64,000 nt of DNA from Gammaproteobacteria bacterium (GCA_021325575.1 JAJPGW010000010.1:1-64000); one strand, 5' to 3'. Numbered from the stretch's first letter, positions 1 through 9,616 are shown. Notes: generated from the letters alone by a model not told the origin. Program-made: numbers and translations.

Positions 1-216
1 GCGGCTAGGCGTTGTTTTTCTTTCTCAGCGGCTTCGGCGGCTAGGCGTTGTTTTTCTTTCTCAGCGGCTTCGGCGGCTAAGCGTTGTTTTTCTTTTTCAG
101 CGGCTTCGGCGGCTAAGCGTTGTTTTTCTTTTTCAGCGGCTTCGGCGGCTAAGCGTTGTTTTTCTTTCTCAGCGGCTTCGGCGGCTAAACGCTGTGTTTC
201 TTTTTCAGCAGTTTCG
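1..216 (-). repeat. 36-bp in-frame tandem repeat (six units visible)
   Basis: Units begin at 1, 37, 73, 109, 145 and 181. The first five are almost identical and the sixth has diverged. Each encodes 12 residues (AAEAAEKEKQRL on the minus strand), extending a charged helix. The array continues past the window edge, so total copy number is unknown. Near-identity at DNA level suggests recent slippage expansion. Confidence 0.95.
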
Positions 217-3200
217 GCCTGGCGTTTTTCTTCCTCTCGTTTTTCAATAAAATGTTTGGAAGATATTTCATGACGCCAAATCTTTTGCATTTCAGATTTT
301 TTCCCTTTGCGAATCACTTCTCGTTCTTCAATCAAGGCTTTGAATTCTTGGTACGCCTTGTCATCAGCCTCTTGCTTTTGTTTTTTTTGAGCAGCTAGTT
401 CGTCTTTCTGTTTTTTTGCTTCAGCTTCTCGCTTTGCCTCTGCCTCCGCTTTTTTCTTATTGCGCTCTGCGGCTTCTGCAGCTTCAGCATCGCGGTTAAT
501 TTTTGCTGCTGCTTGTCGTTCTTTTCTCGTGGGTCGTTTGGATTGTTGATCTGAAACACCGTTTACAGAATTAGCCGCAGCTTGTTTTGCTTTCTTTGGT
601 TTTTTCTTTTTGGGTTTTTCTGCTTTAACTTCAGCGGCAGGTTGTGTAGCAACAGTTGCAACAACAGTGGGTTTAGTTGGAGCGGATGATTGATTACCAG
701 TGGGCAAAATTGTCACCGAAGGATTTGGCGACTTTTCTTGCTGGCCAATTAATTTTTTTAAGAGAGCTAACATAGGTTGTAATTTTGCCTCGTATAATTG
801 TTTAAGAAACTCATGCTGTTGAACTTTATTTGAAGATAATTGATAACGGCAGATCCAGATGGCGATTTGTAGATAATCGATGGCTGCTTTTAGATTGGTT
901 TTTTCATTCGCTTGTGCTTTCTCATAAAAATAGTTTGAATCAAATTCTTCTAATGACTTGTGATTGCCTGACCCCACTTTAACTGCATGATTTATTGAAT
1001 GCGCAGCTTCACATTGCAAAAACGCCTTAAAAATAATTTCGCAAGCAATGCCAACGTGTTTTACTTCATTTAATTCATTTTCAGAAGCCATCCCTTTGAT
1101 AAAATCCTCACGTGCATTGGCGAAATCTTCTTGTTGATGTTTAGCTAATGCACTCGTGAAACAAATAATTGCTCCACGAACATTGGCATCCGCAACGATA
1201 AGCTGATCAAGTCGAACCGTTAAGCCTCCACATAATATATCTATTGTGTCCATGTTCATGGTATGAATAGCACTCATCAACTTACACATAAATTGAAGAT
1301 CAGCGGGTAATTTATTTTTAGTGGCAGCTTCAGGATCTGCTTTAATCTGATGACGCAGAATCCAGATAGCAATATGAATGTTGGTAAAGTTTTTAGTTCT
1401 CTCGAATTCGACAAGAGCGCGCGCAAGATAAGCGTGATGCTCAAATTGAAGTAAGTTTTTTTCTCTTTGATCAAAAAGTCTTAAGCGGTCAGCAAGATCT
1501 CCAAGAGCGGGTCTTAGGCCCTGTGAGGCGGTATTAAACGTTCTTAATTCCTCATCGCAGGCTGTTAATGCTGAAAAAATCTCTTGAGCAGAAGCAAGGT
1601 CAACCATCTCGGTGGTTTGGTTTTCTTGTTCCATTCCAAGCACAAAACATTCGCGCGCTTCAGCATGGCGTTCACTTTTGCAGTGAGTTTTTGCTTCTGC
1701 GAAATAATTTCTTTGATTTTTGCTTTCTTTTGAAACCTCAGTAGTTTGCGCAGTTTTAAGTTCGGCGGGAGTTGCAGTTGGTGCATTTTTTTCTTCAGCG
1801 AGGAGCAATTTTTCCGTTTCGGCTAATTCGACTGCAACCTGGTGGGCGCGGTCATTTTTATAACAGACCCTGAAAAGCCAGATTGCCATTTTGAAATCGT
1901 TGACGGCTAGTAGAATATTGTTATGCTTGATTTTGTAATTTCGTGCTCTCTGAACAAAAAGATTCGCCGTGTCTTCGCTAATGGTAAGCTCTTGTTTTTC
2001 ATCCGCTCTTATAAGCTTTGGCAAAGCGCCAGGAATGGCACCGCTTTCTTCACAGACTAAAAATAATTTAAGAATGGCCCCACCGATTTGTTGTACATAA
2101 GGATGATCATAGCTCTTTTCAAAAAAAATAAATTTTTTAAAGGCTTCGTAGGCTTCTTTATAATTGTCTTCTTCTATATTGACCAATGCTAAAATATGAT
2201 AAGCACGACAATCGTTAAATTTATTTATCGCTTCGCTCAAATCGGCTTTTGCTTTTAGAAAGCATGCATTTATTTCTGCATCGGCCGGATTAATCGCTTT
2301 AAGATTGATTGCTAATTTGAGATAGGCATGTGCTCTGCGGATATATACTTCGCTTGAATAATCCGGATATTGTGAATGAAGTGTATTAGCTAGATCAATT
2401 TGTGCTCGTACTTTTTTTACGACAGTTGCTGGGAGAAGTCCCTTTAGCTTTAGATCAAGCATGGAGCTCATTTTTGAAAGAATTCCATTATAGTCAGCTT
2501 GCCCAGCTTTGATTTGCTCATCAATTTTAAACATTTCGTCAAATATTTGTTTGGCGCCGGGTTTTCTAGAATTTTTTAAAGCCGCAAGCTTGATTAACAG
2601 AATTTTTTGTAATTTTTGATTTCCAACAATGGGATCTCTTGCCATCAATTGATTTCTGCAGCGGGATATTTCTATTTCGCAGAGCTGTAAGCAGGTTGGC
2701 AGATCAGGTTTATCCAGTGCTGCTTGTGCTTGTTGATAATAATCGGGTTCTGTTTTTTTATCGCGGTCTGGATCTTTTAAGTCTTGATTTTCTTTTGCAA
2801 CTAAGGGGATGCCTGTTTTGGGCACCGAAAATTTGGCTTCAGGAGTTTGTTTTGCTAATTTTTGTTGAGTTGCAGTTTGGAAATGTTCATATTTTTTAAT
2901 GCGGGCTTGAATACCATTTATTTCGCTTTGGTTTGAGCCATCATCAACGTCACTTAGTTGGAAAAACTCGACTTTAGCTAACCATAAGGCGAATTTAATA
3001 TCTTCTAATGCCAATTCGACATGATTAGCGGCACGATACTTCTCTGCTCGTGCGAAAAATAATTCTGCAGGGTTAGAGGTCGATCCTTCTTGTTTTTTAT
3101 CTGCTTCGAGTAAAGGTAATTTCGTTGTATTTGTTTTTCGAAATCTTTCACATTTGATAAATAGTTCTAGGAAAAAAGCAAATGGAAATTCAACAGTATG

Positions 3201-4445
3201 ATTTTTGGCGCTCTCTTTTTCGTTGATTAACCCAATTAAAAGATTATAAGCTTCATCTATTTTATTTTGATCAGCGCGAATATTGGCTAGCAATAGGATA
3301 CCGATAGGTTGTTTGTATTTATCAATTATTTTTATGGCATCTCTCTCAGATTGATCGGGATTAGCCATGCGAAGCAAATCTGAGCGCATAATCAATGCGT
3401 TTAATTCACATACGGATGAATCCGGAAAACGACTGATTAATTGATTGCAACAGGCAAGTAATTTTTCTGGTTTCTGATCTTTAGGATCGGCTATGATTTT
3501 AAGGAGCTCCTCCTTTTCTGCTTCAATTTTTTTGAGTTCTTTTGCGACCGCGATACGTTCTTTTTGTATTTTTTTGGCATCCGCTGGTCGATCACTTCGT
3601 TGGAATCCAAGTGCTTGCAATTCAAGAATTTCTCCAAGAAAAAAATGTCCTTGCGCTTCGTCAATCAGAATGTAATCTTTGGCTGCTTTGATTCCTTCAT
3701 CACACAATGCTGCCAATCCTTCATCATTAGCTGAATTTATCTTTTGCTCAGCTTCTATAATTATTTTTCTGATCAATCCTTCTTTTTTTAATTTCACAAT
3801 TTCGTCAAGCAATGACATTCCCCGTAAACAGTCAACCTGAATATAGTTTTGAGCTTTATGGGCTGCTGCATCACAAAATTTGATGAATGCCTGAAAATCT
3901 TGTGCATTTTTGTTTTCTTTTGCTTTTTCCAAATTCTTTCGAGCTAATTCAATTATTTGAATAATGCTTTCTTTTGAAGGCGCTTTATCTTTTAGTTCAG
4001 CAGCCCCTGCATTAGTATCTTTTGGTTGTGCCACCCCTCGTTGAGCCATATCTAACCTCGATTTTGATTGCTGTTTTAATTCATCGGATTCTTGGAGCAA
4101 TTCTGTTAGTGTTGCGCCGCTATTTAATTTTTTATCCCAGTAAGGGTTCATTATCGCTTGCTGTTCAGCTTGAACGCTTTTGGCTTCGTCGAGCTTTCCC
4201 AATCCAGTTAATGCCTGACTTTTTAGATCCAAAACGACCGCAAGTTGTTTTGTTCTCATTTCGTCATCGAGTGCTTTACAGTCTTCTGCGGCCATTTTGC
4301 AGATGTTGAGACAAGCATGATATTGAGGTGATACGCCATCTTCGACTGGATTTAAAGCCAAACGGGCGAAAATAATAGCAGACTTTACTTTAGTAAAGGC
4401 CACCTCGCGCGCCCGATTATCAGTCGCGGCACCTCGTTGAGCCAT
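1..4445 (-). CDS. Giant TPR-like/coiled-coil orphan protein, partial, candidate PmrA-regulated effector
   Basis: An uninterrupted minus-strand frame starts at ATG 4445 and is still open at the left edge, giving 1,481 visible codons and no C-terminus. I do not recognise a family. Most of it is helical, with repeated A/L/Y-spaced helix pairs like degenerate TPRs (for example 'AEKYRAANHVELALEDIKFA'). A Lys/Pro-rich linker follows near residues 1240-1290, then a charged coiled coil ending in a 12-residue tandem repeat (AAEAAEKEKQRL). The start has an AGGA Shine-Dalgarno about 6 nt upstream. A second in-frame ATG at 4049 (residue 133) also begins MAQRG and has its own GAGGT site, so a shorter product is possible. 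A PmrA-type box lies 67 bp upstream. Size, composition and promoter fit a Dot/Icm effector; that function is inferred. Confidence 0.8.
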   Translation of the reverse strand, partial: MAQRGAATDNRAREVAFTKVKSAIIFARLALNPVEDGVSPQYHACLNICKMAAEDCKALDDEMRTKQLAVVLDLKSQALTGLGKLDEAKSVQAEQQAIMNPYWDKKLNSGATLTELLQESDELKQQSKSRLDMAQRGVAQPKDTNAGAAELKDKAPSKESIIQIIELARKNLEKAKENKNAQDFQAFIKFCDAAAHKAQNYIQVDCLRGMSLLDEIVKLKKEGLIRKIIIEAEQKINSANDEGLAALCDEGIKAAKDYILIDEAQGHFFLGEILELQALGFQRSDRPADAKKIQKERIAVAKELKKIEAEKEELLKIIADPKDQKPEKLLACCNQLISRFPDSSVCELNALIMRSDLLRMANPDQSERDAIKIIDKYKQPIGILLLANIRADQNKIDEAYNLLIGLINEKESAKNHTVEFPFAFFLELFIKCERFRKTNTTKLPLLEADKKQEGSTSNPAELFFARAEKYRAANHVELALEDIKFALWLAKVEFFQLSDVDDGSNQSEINGIQARIKKYEHFQTATQQKLAKQTPEAKFSVPKTGIPLVAKENQDLKDPDRDKKTEPDYYQQAQAALDKPDLPTCLQLCEIEISRCRNQLMARDPIVGNQKLQKILLIKLAALKNSRKPGAKQIFDEMFKIDEQIKAGQADYNGILSKMSSMLDLKLKGLLPATVVKKVRAQIDLANTLHSQYPDYSSEVYIRRAHAYLKLAINLKAINPADAEINACFLKAKADLSEAINKFNDCRAYHILALVNIEEDNYKEAYEAFKKFIFFEKSYDHPYVQQIGGAILKLFLVCEESGAIPGALPKLIRADEKQELTISEDTANLFVQRARNYKIKHNNILLAVNDFKMAIWLFRVCYKNDRAHQVAVELAETEKLLLAEEKNAPTATPAELKTAQTTEVSKESKNQRNYFAEAKTHCKSERHAEARECFVLGMEQENQTTEMVDLASAQEIFSALTACDEELRTFNTASQGLRPALGDLADRLRLFDQREKNLLQFEHHAYLARALVEFERTKNFTNIHIAIWILRHQIKADPEAATKNKLPADLQFMCKLMSAIHTMNMDTIDILCGGLTVRLDQLIVADANVRGAIICFTSALAKHQQEDFANAREDFIKGMASENELNEVKHVGIACEIIFKAFLQCEAAHSINHAVKVGSGNHKSLEEFDSNYFYEKAQANEKTNLKAAIDYLQIAIWICRYQLSSNKVQQHEFLKQLYEAKLQPMLALLKKLIGQQEKSPNPSVTILPTGNQSSAPTKPTVVATVATQPAAEVKAEKPKKKKPKKAKQAAANSVNGVSDQQSKRPTRKERQAAAKINRDAEAAEAAERNKKKAEAEAKREAEAKKQKDELAAQKKQKQEADDKAYQEFKALIEEREVIRKGKKSEMQKIWRHEISSKHFIEKREEEKRQAETAEKETQRLAAEAAEKEKQRLAAEAAEKEKQRLAAEAAEKEKQRLAAEAAEKEKQRLAAEAAEKEKQRLA

Positions 4446-4495
4446 TGTAGTCCTCGTATGCGATATTGATTATTATGGTTTTTTTATAGACAGGT

Positions 4496-4528
4496 AGTTT
4501 ACTGGGGTAACATTAACGAAATCTTAAG
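4496..4528 (-). promoter_or_regulatory. PmrA-type box and -10 upstream of the 4445 gene
   Basis: Read on the minus strand: CTTAAG, ATTTC, GTTAAT (4528-4512). These are two TTAA cores 11 bp apart, as in the YTTAAK-N5-YTTAAK site known for PmrA. Ten bp further is TAAACT (4501-4496), a plausible -10. About 100 bp around this site closely resembles the region upstream of the 6585 gene. Confidence 0.65.
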
Positions 4529-4575
4529 GGTGATGAAATTTATTACAAAAAAAGTCTTTAAATATCAGAAAGTTA

Positions 4576-6585
4576 TTATCGCTTAGTCGTTAAGAGCGGG
4601 GTACCATTGGGCTCAACACGTTTTAAAGGTGTTTCTGACACTGGCGCTTGAGAGTTAGGAACTTTAGGAACTAAAAGCGGTAAGGTGTCTTTTTGGTCCG
4701 GAGCCCCTCCGAACATGCCCGTTTTCGAAGTCTCTAATTCCTGACGAACGAAGGTAGTGGATTTGCTCGGCTGCTTAGTTTGGGCGCGTATTCTGACGTG
4801 GAAATCCAATTCGGTAAGCGGCATTTGCTGAAAACGGACTTCTCTCGTACCTTTCTTATTAAATTCATACCAGCCAAATCCAGGTTTTTCTTCCATTTGC
4901 ACTAATTCGTTATCCAGTGTGATGCACCAGCGGTGATTAGGATTGGGAAGAACAAATTTTTCAGCTTCAGTATCAAACATGGCTTCATCAACCAGATATA
5001 ATTTTTTAAAAATTAATGGCATGGCTATCATTTGCTGAATATAGCCATTGGATGCAAAAGACCAGCGAAAGCCTGTTGGCGGTGGAATTAGTTTACCGGC
5101 TTCATCTGGAACGGCTTCACCGACGGGAAAGCGATTGATGGTTTTGAATGGAAATATTTTATCTCGCATCGCATTGAAAATTTCGACGCGTTGATTATCT
5201 GGAATATCTTTGAAACAGGTGGCAAATAAAGGATTATTATCGATATGATAATTGATTAATTTTACATATTCTTTTTGTTTATTGGGAGTATAAGATAAAG
5301 GAACAAGTTGAAATTCATCGGAAATCAGTATAATACCGGCATAAAAATATTCGAGGGGTATTTTTTTTCTTGGATCAAATAAACAATGCAAACGTTCTCC
5401 TTTAATTTTTACTAAAGTCGAAAATAAAATTTCCATGAGAGTGGGATAAAATAGAGTAACGATATCTTTACAACGCATCGAACAAAATACTTTTTCATAA
5501 AGAAAGAGATTTAAACGTTTTATCGCGTCAAGATTTGCGCGCGCTGCTTTTTCATCAGCGGGTTTTTGTCTAAATTCGTCTAATTTTTTTCTTAAAATTT
5601 TGATACCAAGCGGCATGGATTTTTTTAGTTCTGGAGAATAAGCGATTTTTTCTTCGGCGTGTTTTACAATCAAACTCAATAAGCGAAGATAATCTTCTTC
5701 GTAGGAAATTTGGTCGGTACTTTTACCTTTAAAGTCTTCTTCTTTTCTTCTGTTCAGCCTAGCTTCTAATTGATAAAGTCGAGTTTTATCAACCAGTTTC
5801 AGTTCGTTTTTTTCAAGGCAATCTAATGCTTCTTCGGTTGCGACATAAGTATTGCCTTCTTTATCATAATAAAAAGTGCTTAAGTAATCATTTCGAGAGA
5901 GAGAATCCATAAGTAAATGATCTTCTTCATAGGCTGGATCTCTTAAATAGTGACTTGAAACAAGCTCAACAATTTCGGTGGGTTCAGTAGGGTTTGTTGG
6001 CAATTTTCTTTCTTTATCTTCCGCTGATTTTTGTTCGATCATTGTATGTAAACCCGGGACATGACGAGAGTCAAGGGCACAATAGGTTCGGCCGGCTGTT
6101 TGTTGAATAGTGGCTAATGCCGATAAATTTTGTCGATGGCAGGTGTTGGCTACCAGATCGATATCAAGCGATTTTTCATAGCCTATTTTAACTTTTACAA
6201 TGTCTAAATTGCGTAAAGATCGTCTAGCAATTCCGCCTACGCCCAAGACTATTTTAGGTTCGAGATCTGCGTCTAATTGTTTTTCTAATGCATCCATGAA
6301 TAAAAACGCTGTTTTCGGAACGGGAATTTTTTCACGAGCCTTTCGCCATTTCCATGGTGTTCCAGCTCTTTTTTTGTATTCAGAAACTTTGTGCCATTCG
6401 AGTTGTTTTTCAATTTTTAGCTTATGAGCGAGACGAACTTGTCTGCGCGCCTCTTCCGCTTTTTTTTGCTCTTCAAGTTTTTTTTGTTCTGCTTCCCGTT
6501 TTTGTTTTTCTTCTAATTCCTTCTTTTTTTGCAGAGCTAACTCATCATCTTTTTTGGTCAGCATTTTGGCGTAAGAAAGACTCAC
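4576..6585 (-). CDS. Orphan 669-aa protein with N-terminal coiled coil, candidate PmrA-regulated effector
   Basis: I do not recognise the family. I take GTG 6585 as start because a GAGG Shine-Dalgarno sits 6 nt upstream; the upstream TTG at 6609 has none. Residues about 12-60 are a highly charged coiled coil (KKELEEKQKREAEQKKLEEQ). A mixed, probably globular body follows (residues about 80-610), including a GVGGIARRSLRNLD stretch and a Trp-rich 'PGFGWYEF' segment. The tail is Pro/Ser/Thr-rich and probably disordered. No signal peptide or membrane segment is seen. The promoter is nearly the same as that of the 4445 gene, so the two genes probably belong to one regulon. Effector function is inferred. 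Confidence 0.8.
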   Translation of the reverse strand: MSLSYAKMLTKKDDELALQKKKELEEKQKREAEQKKLEEQKKAEEARRQVRLAHKLKIEKQLEWHKVSEYKKRAGTPWKWRKAREKIPVPKTAFLFMDALEKQLDADLEPKIVLGVGGIARRSLRNLDIVKVKIGYEKSLDIDLVANTCHRQNLSALATIQQTAGRTYCALDSRHVPGLHTMIEQKSAEDKERKLPTNPTEPTEIVELVSSHYLRDPAYEEDHLLMDSLSRNDYLSTFYYDKEGNTYVATEEALDCLEKNELKLVDKTRLYQLEARLNRRKEEDFKGKSTDQISYEEDYLRLLSLIVKHAEEKIAYSPELKKSMPLGIKILRKKLDEFRQKPADEKAARANLDAIKRLNLFLYEKVFCSMRCKDIVTLFYPTLMEILFSTLVKIKGERLHCLFDPRKKIPLEYFYAGIILISDEFQLVPLSYTPNKQKEYVKLINYHIDNNPLFATCFKDIPDNQRVEIFNAMRDKIFPFKTINRFPVGEAVPDEAGKLIPPPTGFRWSFASNGYIQQMIAMPLIFKKLYLVDEAMFDTEAEKFVLPNPNHRWCITLDNELVQMEEKPGFGWYEFNKKGTREVRFQQMPLTELDFHVRIRAQTKQPSKSTTFVRQELETSKTGMFGGAPDQKDTLPLLVPKVPNSQAPVSETPLKRVEPNGTPLLTTKR

Positions 6586-6612
6586 AACACACCTCAGTTT
6601 TATAGACAAGTT

Positions 6613-6645
6613 AGTTTACTTGTGTAATATTAACGAAATCTTAAA
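6613..6645 (-). promoter_or_regulatory. PmrA-type box and -10 upstream of the 6585 gene
   Basis: Read on the minus strand: TTTAAG, ATTTC, GTTAAT (6645-6629), then 10 bp, then TAAACT (6618-6613). The box ends 43 bp before the GTG start. Box, spacer length and -10 match the site at 4496-4528. Confidence 0.65.
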
Positions 6646-6718
6646 AATAACTGAATTTGCCGCAAAAAAAACAACTAAATATCAATTAATTATATAAATC
6701 CAGGGTTTAAAAACCGTT

Positions 6719-7882
6719 ATGCCTAACTCGTTTCAGACTCAATTTGTCAAAAAACACACGAAAAATAATGCTCGCGTGACCAAGATCACAACGCCGCATG
6801 GCGAGATCCTGACCCCAGCTTTTATGCCTGTTGGTACCCGTGCCGTCGTGAATCACATGACGCCTACGGATCTTGAACGCACCGGCAGCCAGATTATTTT
6901 AGGCGGCAATACCTATCACATGCTGTGTTCACCCGGCATGGAAGTCATCGAAAGCGCGGGCGGCATGCATGAATTCATGAGTTGGGACAAACCCATGCTG
7001 ACCGATAGCGGTGGTTTTCAAGTGTTTAGCCTCTCAAAAAACGGCAAAATTTGTAAAATTGATCAGCACGGCGCGCACTTCAAACATCCTGACACGGGAC
7101 AAATTATTCATCTCACGCCTGAAAGTTCGATTACAACGCAAAAAATTATTGGCGCCGATATTATTATGGCTTTTGATGAGTGCACACCGGAACAAGGTGG
7201 TCGAGAAGCAGCACTTGCTGCCATGGAACGAACGCATCGTTGGTTGCTGGAATCCAAAACCGTTCATGAAAAAAATCCCGAATCAAGATATGGCTTTAAA
7301 CAAGCGCTTTTTGGCATTATTCAAGGTGGAAGTTTTCGAGATTTACGCGAACAGAGCACTCAATTTATTTTAAGCGCCGAATTAGATGGTATCGCCATTG
7401 GCGGCGAAGTGATTGGTTTTGATATGCAAAAAACGGTAGAAGTCATTTCTTGGGTTCGACCACTGTTACCCGAAAATAAAACTCGTTATACGATGGGAGT
7501 CGGATTAAATCCACAAGATCTGATTGATGTGGTCGCAGAGGGTGTTGATATTTTTGATTGCGTGGCGCCGACCCGCAATGCGAGACATGGTTCACTTTAT
7601 TACGGAAAAATCGTTGAAAAAGACGATTGGATCGCTTTTGAAAGTGAAGAAAATCCTGCACGAATTCTCATTAAAAAAAGTATTTATGCCAAAGATGAGC
7701 GGCCCATCATGGAAGATTGTACTTGTTATACTTGCGAAAATTTTTCGCGCGCTTATTTGCATTTTTTATTTAAACAGCAAGCGATTGCTTATGGGAATTT
7801 GGCCTGTATTCATAATATTCATGTGATGCAGGAAGTTTGTAGAAAAATGCGAGAAAAAATTTTCGAACAATCTTCTCCGTAG
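6719..7882 (+). CDS. tgt: tRNA-guanine(34) transglycosylase
   Basis: Exchanges the wobble guanine of GUN-anticodon tRNAs (Asp, Asn, His, Tyr) for the queuine precursor preQ1, in the cytoplasm. The 387-aa length is close to the E. coli protein. Visible signatures are TDSGGFQ (general-base Asp96), the nucleophile Asp280 in FDCVAPTRNARHG, and the zinc ligands Cys334, Cys336, Cys339 and His365 (CTCYTC...H). The usual neighbours queA and yajC are absent. Only a weak, distant AGGG precedes the ATG. A long inverted-repeat element begins directly after the stop codon. Confidence 0.97.
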   Translation: MPNSFQTQFVKKHTKNNARVTKITTPHGEILTPAFMPVGTRAVVNHMTPTDLERTGSQIILGGNTYHMLCSPGMEVIESAGGMHEFMSWDKPMLTDSGGFQVFSLSKNGKICKIDQHGAHFKHPDTGQIIHLTPESSITTQKIIGADIIMAFDECTPEQGGREAALAAMERTHRWLLESKTVHEKNPESRYGFKQALFGIIQGGSFRDLREQSTQFILSAELDGIAIGGEVIGFDMQKTVEVISWVRPLLPENKTRYTMGVGLNPQDLIDVVAEGVDIFDCVAPTRNARHGSLYYGKIVEKDDWIAFESEENPARILIKKSIYAKDERPIMEDCTCYTCENFSRAYLHFLFKQQAIAYGNLACIHNIHVMQEVCRKMREKIFEQSSP

Positions 7883-7883
7883 A

Positions 7884-8017
7884 GCGTGAAGGGTACAGAG
7901 CTCAGCTTTCCCTCTGCTTACTCGCGATTTAGGTGACAGGGATGTCACGTATAATACATGGACGTATTGCTTTGAGCGAGTAAGCAGAGGGAAAGCTGAG
8001 CTCTGTACCCTTCACGC
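7884..8017. repeat. Long inverted repeat with two mini-hairpins in its loop (copy 1)
   Basis: A 42-bp left arm (7884-7925) and 42-bp right arm (7976-8017) are perfectly complementary. The 50-bp loop holds two small palindromes: GTGACAGGGATGTCAC (7933-7948) and AATACATGGACGTATT (7953-7968). A second element with unrelated arms but the same loop plan lies at 24896-25023. It sits between tgt and ybeZ, where it may terminate or process transcripts. Confidence 0.9.
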
Positions 8018-8112
8018 GAGAACATTCCCGGACCCTAAAAAAGAAAAGTTAATCCCTTCAATTATAAAAACTTTCCCCCCAAACCACCACCCCTAAATAA
8101 TTAATAAAAAAC

Positions 8113-8143
8113 TTGTAAAATCCTATCCATTTCCAGCTATAAT
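8113..8143 (+). promoter_or_regulatory. Possible sigma-70 promoter of ybeZ-ybeY-ybeX
   Basis: A perfect TATAAT (8138-8143) has TTGTAA (8113-8118) upstream with a 19-bp spacer, longer than ideal. A start near 8150 would leave TTG 8148 untranslated, which favours TTG 8178 as the ybeZ start. Confidence 0.4.
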
Positions 8144-8177
8144 TAAATTGAGCCCACAACCCGGGGAATACACAGAC

Positions 8178-9155
8178 TTGGAAACCACACTCTTTTCGCA
8201 AGTTGTTGTTTTACAACCAGAAGACAACAAACGCCTGCTTAACCTCTGCGGCAAACTCGATGAACACATCCGTTTAATAGAAGATCGTCTCAGCGTTGAT
8301 ATCAAGCAACGCGGATATACGTTCTCTGTGAGCGGTATGCATGCCGCCGTCGAAAAAGCCTGCAAAATACTTCATGAACTTTATATACAAGCGGAAAAGC
8401 ACAAGATTTTGAAACCGCAGGAGGTTCACTTGTATTTACAAACCGCACAAAAAACACCGTCGGCTAAACCCACCGCCGAGGAACACAGCATGGAAATTCG
8501 CATTAAACGTGAAGTAATTGTGGCGCGCGGTGAAAACCAAGTTCGCTACATTAATAATATTCTTCATAATGATATTAATTTTGGAATAGGGCCTGCGGGA
8601 ACCGGTAAAACCTATCTTGCCGTGGCATGCGCTGTTCAAGCGCTGGAGTCGGAGCGGGTCAGCCGAATTATTTTGGCGCGCCCCATTGTTGAAGCCGGCG
8701 AAAAATTAGGTTATTTGCCAGGCGACCTCGCGCAAAAAGTCCATCCGTATTTACGTCCTTTGTATGATGCTTTATATGAAATGTTAGGTTTTGACACCGT
8801 CGCACAACTAATTGAACGCGATGTGATTGAACTCGCGCCACTCGCTTATATGCGCGGCCGCTCGCTGAATGATTCGTTTATTATTTTGGACGAAGGTCAA
8901 AACACGACGATCGAACAAATGAAAATGTTTTTAACCCGCATTGGATTTAATTCCAAAGCCGTCATCACCGGCGATATCACGCAAATTGACTTAAACAGTC
9001 ATCGTGATTCGGGATTGATTCACGCGATCGAAGTGCTGGAAGGCGTAAAAGGCATTAGTTTCACCCGCTTTATGGCAAGCGATGTCGTGCGTCACCCATT
9101 AGTACAAAGCATTGTTGAAGCATACGAGCAATACAATAAAAAATCAGGCAAATAA
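8178..9155 (+). CDS. ybeZ: PhoH-like ATPase (YbeZ)
   Basis: PhoH-family P-loop NTPase/putative RNA helicase that works with the endoribonuclease YbeY in rRNA processing and quality control. Seen are an N-terminal KH-like region (residues about 5-80), Walker A GPAGTGKT, a Walker B-type IILDEGQN and the ITGDITQID motif typical of PhoH. I choose TTG 8178: GGGGA lies 10 nt upstream, the peptide then aligns with the usual family N-terminus, and the frame start at TTG 8148 lies at the predicted transcription start. Only 2 nt separate it from ybeY. miaB, its frequent upstream neighbour, is not here. Confidence 0.93.
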   Translation: METTLFSQVVVLQPEDNKRLLNLCGKLDEHIRLIEDRLSVDIKQRGYTFSVSGMHAAVEKACKILHELYIQAEKHKILKPQEVHLYLQTAQKTPSAKPTAEEHSMEIRIKREVIVARGENQVRYINNILHNDINFGIGPAGTGKTYLAVACAVQALESERVSRIILARPIVEAGEKLGYLPGDLAQKVHPYLRPLYDALYEMLGFDTVAQLIERDVIELAPLAYMRGRSLNDSFIILDEGQNTTIEQMKMFLTRIGFNSKAVITGDITQIDLNSHRDSGLIHAIEVLEGVKGISFTRFMASDVVRHPLVQSIVEAYEQYNKKSGK

Positions 9156-9157
9156 GC

Positions 9158-9616
9158 ATGTATCACATCAGTGTGCAACGTGCAGTGTCAGGTATTTCTA
9201 TTCCGGCGGCAACTGATCTGAAACGCTGGGCCAAATCTGCACTGCAGGGAAAAATTCCCAATGCCGAATTAACGATTCGGATTGTCGATAAAGATGAAAT
9301 TACGACGCTGAATACAACTTATCGACATAAAAACAAACCGACTAATGTTTTATCTTTTCCATTCGAAACGCCAGCGGATGTAGAAATTGAAGTTCCACTG
9401 CTAGGCGACATTATTATTTGCGCTGAAGTGATTCAAGAGGAAGCACGCGATCAAAAAAAAACGCTGGATGCCCATTGGGCGCACATGGTCGTGCATGGGA
9501 CGCTTCATCTTTTAGGTTATGATCATGAAAAAGAGGATGATGCAGAAAAAATGGAACAAGAAGAAATTATTATTTTAAAAAAATTGGGATTTGTGAATCC
9601 CTATCAAACCGTGTAA
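9158..9616 (+). CDS. ybeY: Endoribonuclease YbeY
   Basis: Single-strand-specific zinc endoribonuclease for 16S rRNA 3'-end maturation and ribosome quality control. The signature HGTLHLLGYDH provides the three zinc-binding histidines (HxxxHxxxxxH). The 152-aa length is normal. It is the middle gene of ybeZ-ybeY-ybeX, starting 2 nt after ybeZ and ending 14 nt before ybeX, so translation is probably coupled. Confidence 0.96.
   Translation: MYHISVQRAVSGISIPAATDLKRWAKSALQGKIPNAELTIRIVDKDEITTLNTTYRHKNKPTNVLSFPFETPADVEIEVPLLGDIIICAEVIQEEARDQKKTLDAHWAHMVVHGTLHLLGYDHEKEDDAEKMEQEEIIILKKLGFVNPYQTV

Noticed and set aside
1-216. Possible CRISPR array
   Set aside because: The 36-bp units are contiguous with no spacers and are in frame within a coiled-coil protein, so this is a coding tandem repeat.
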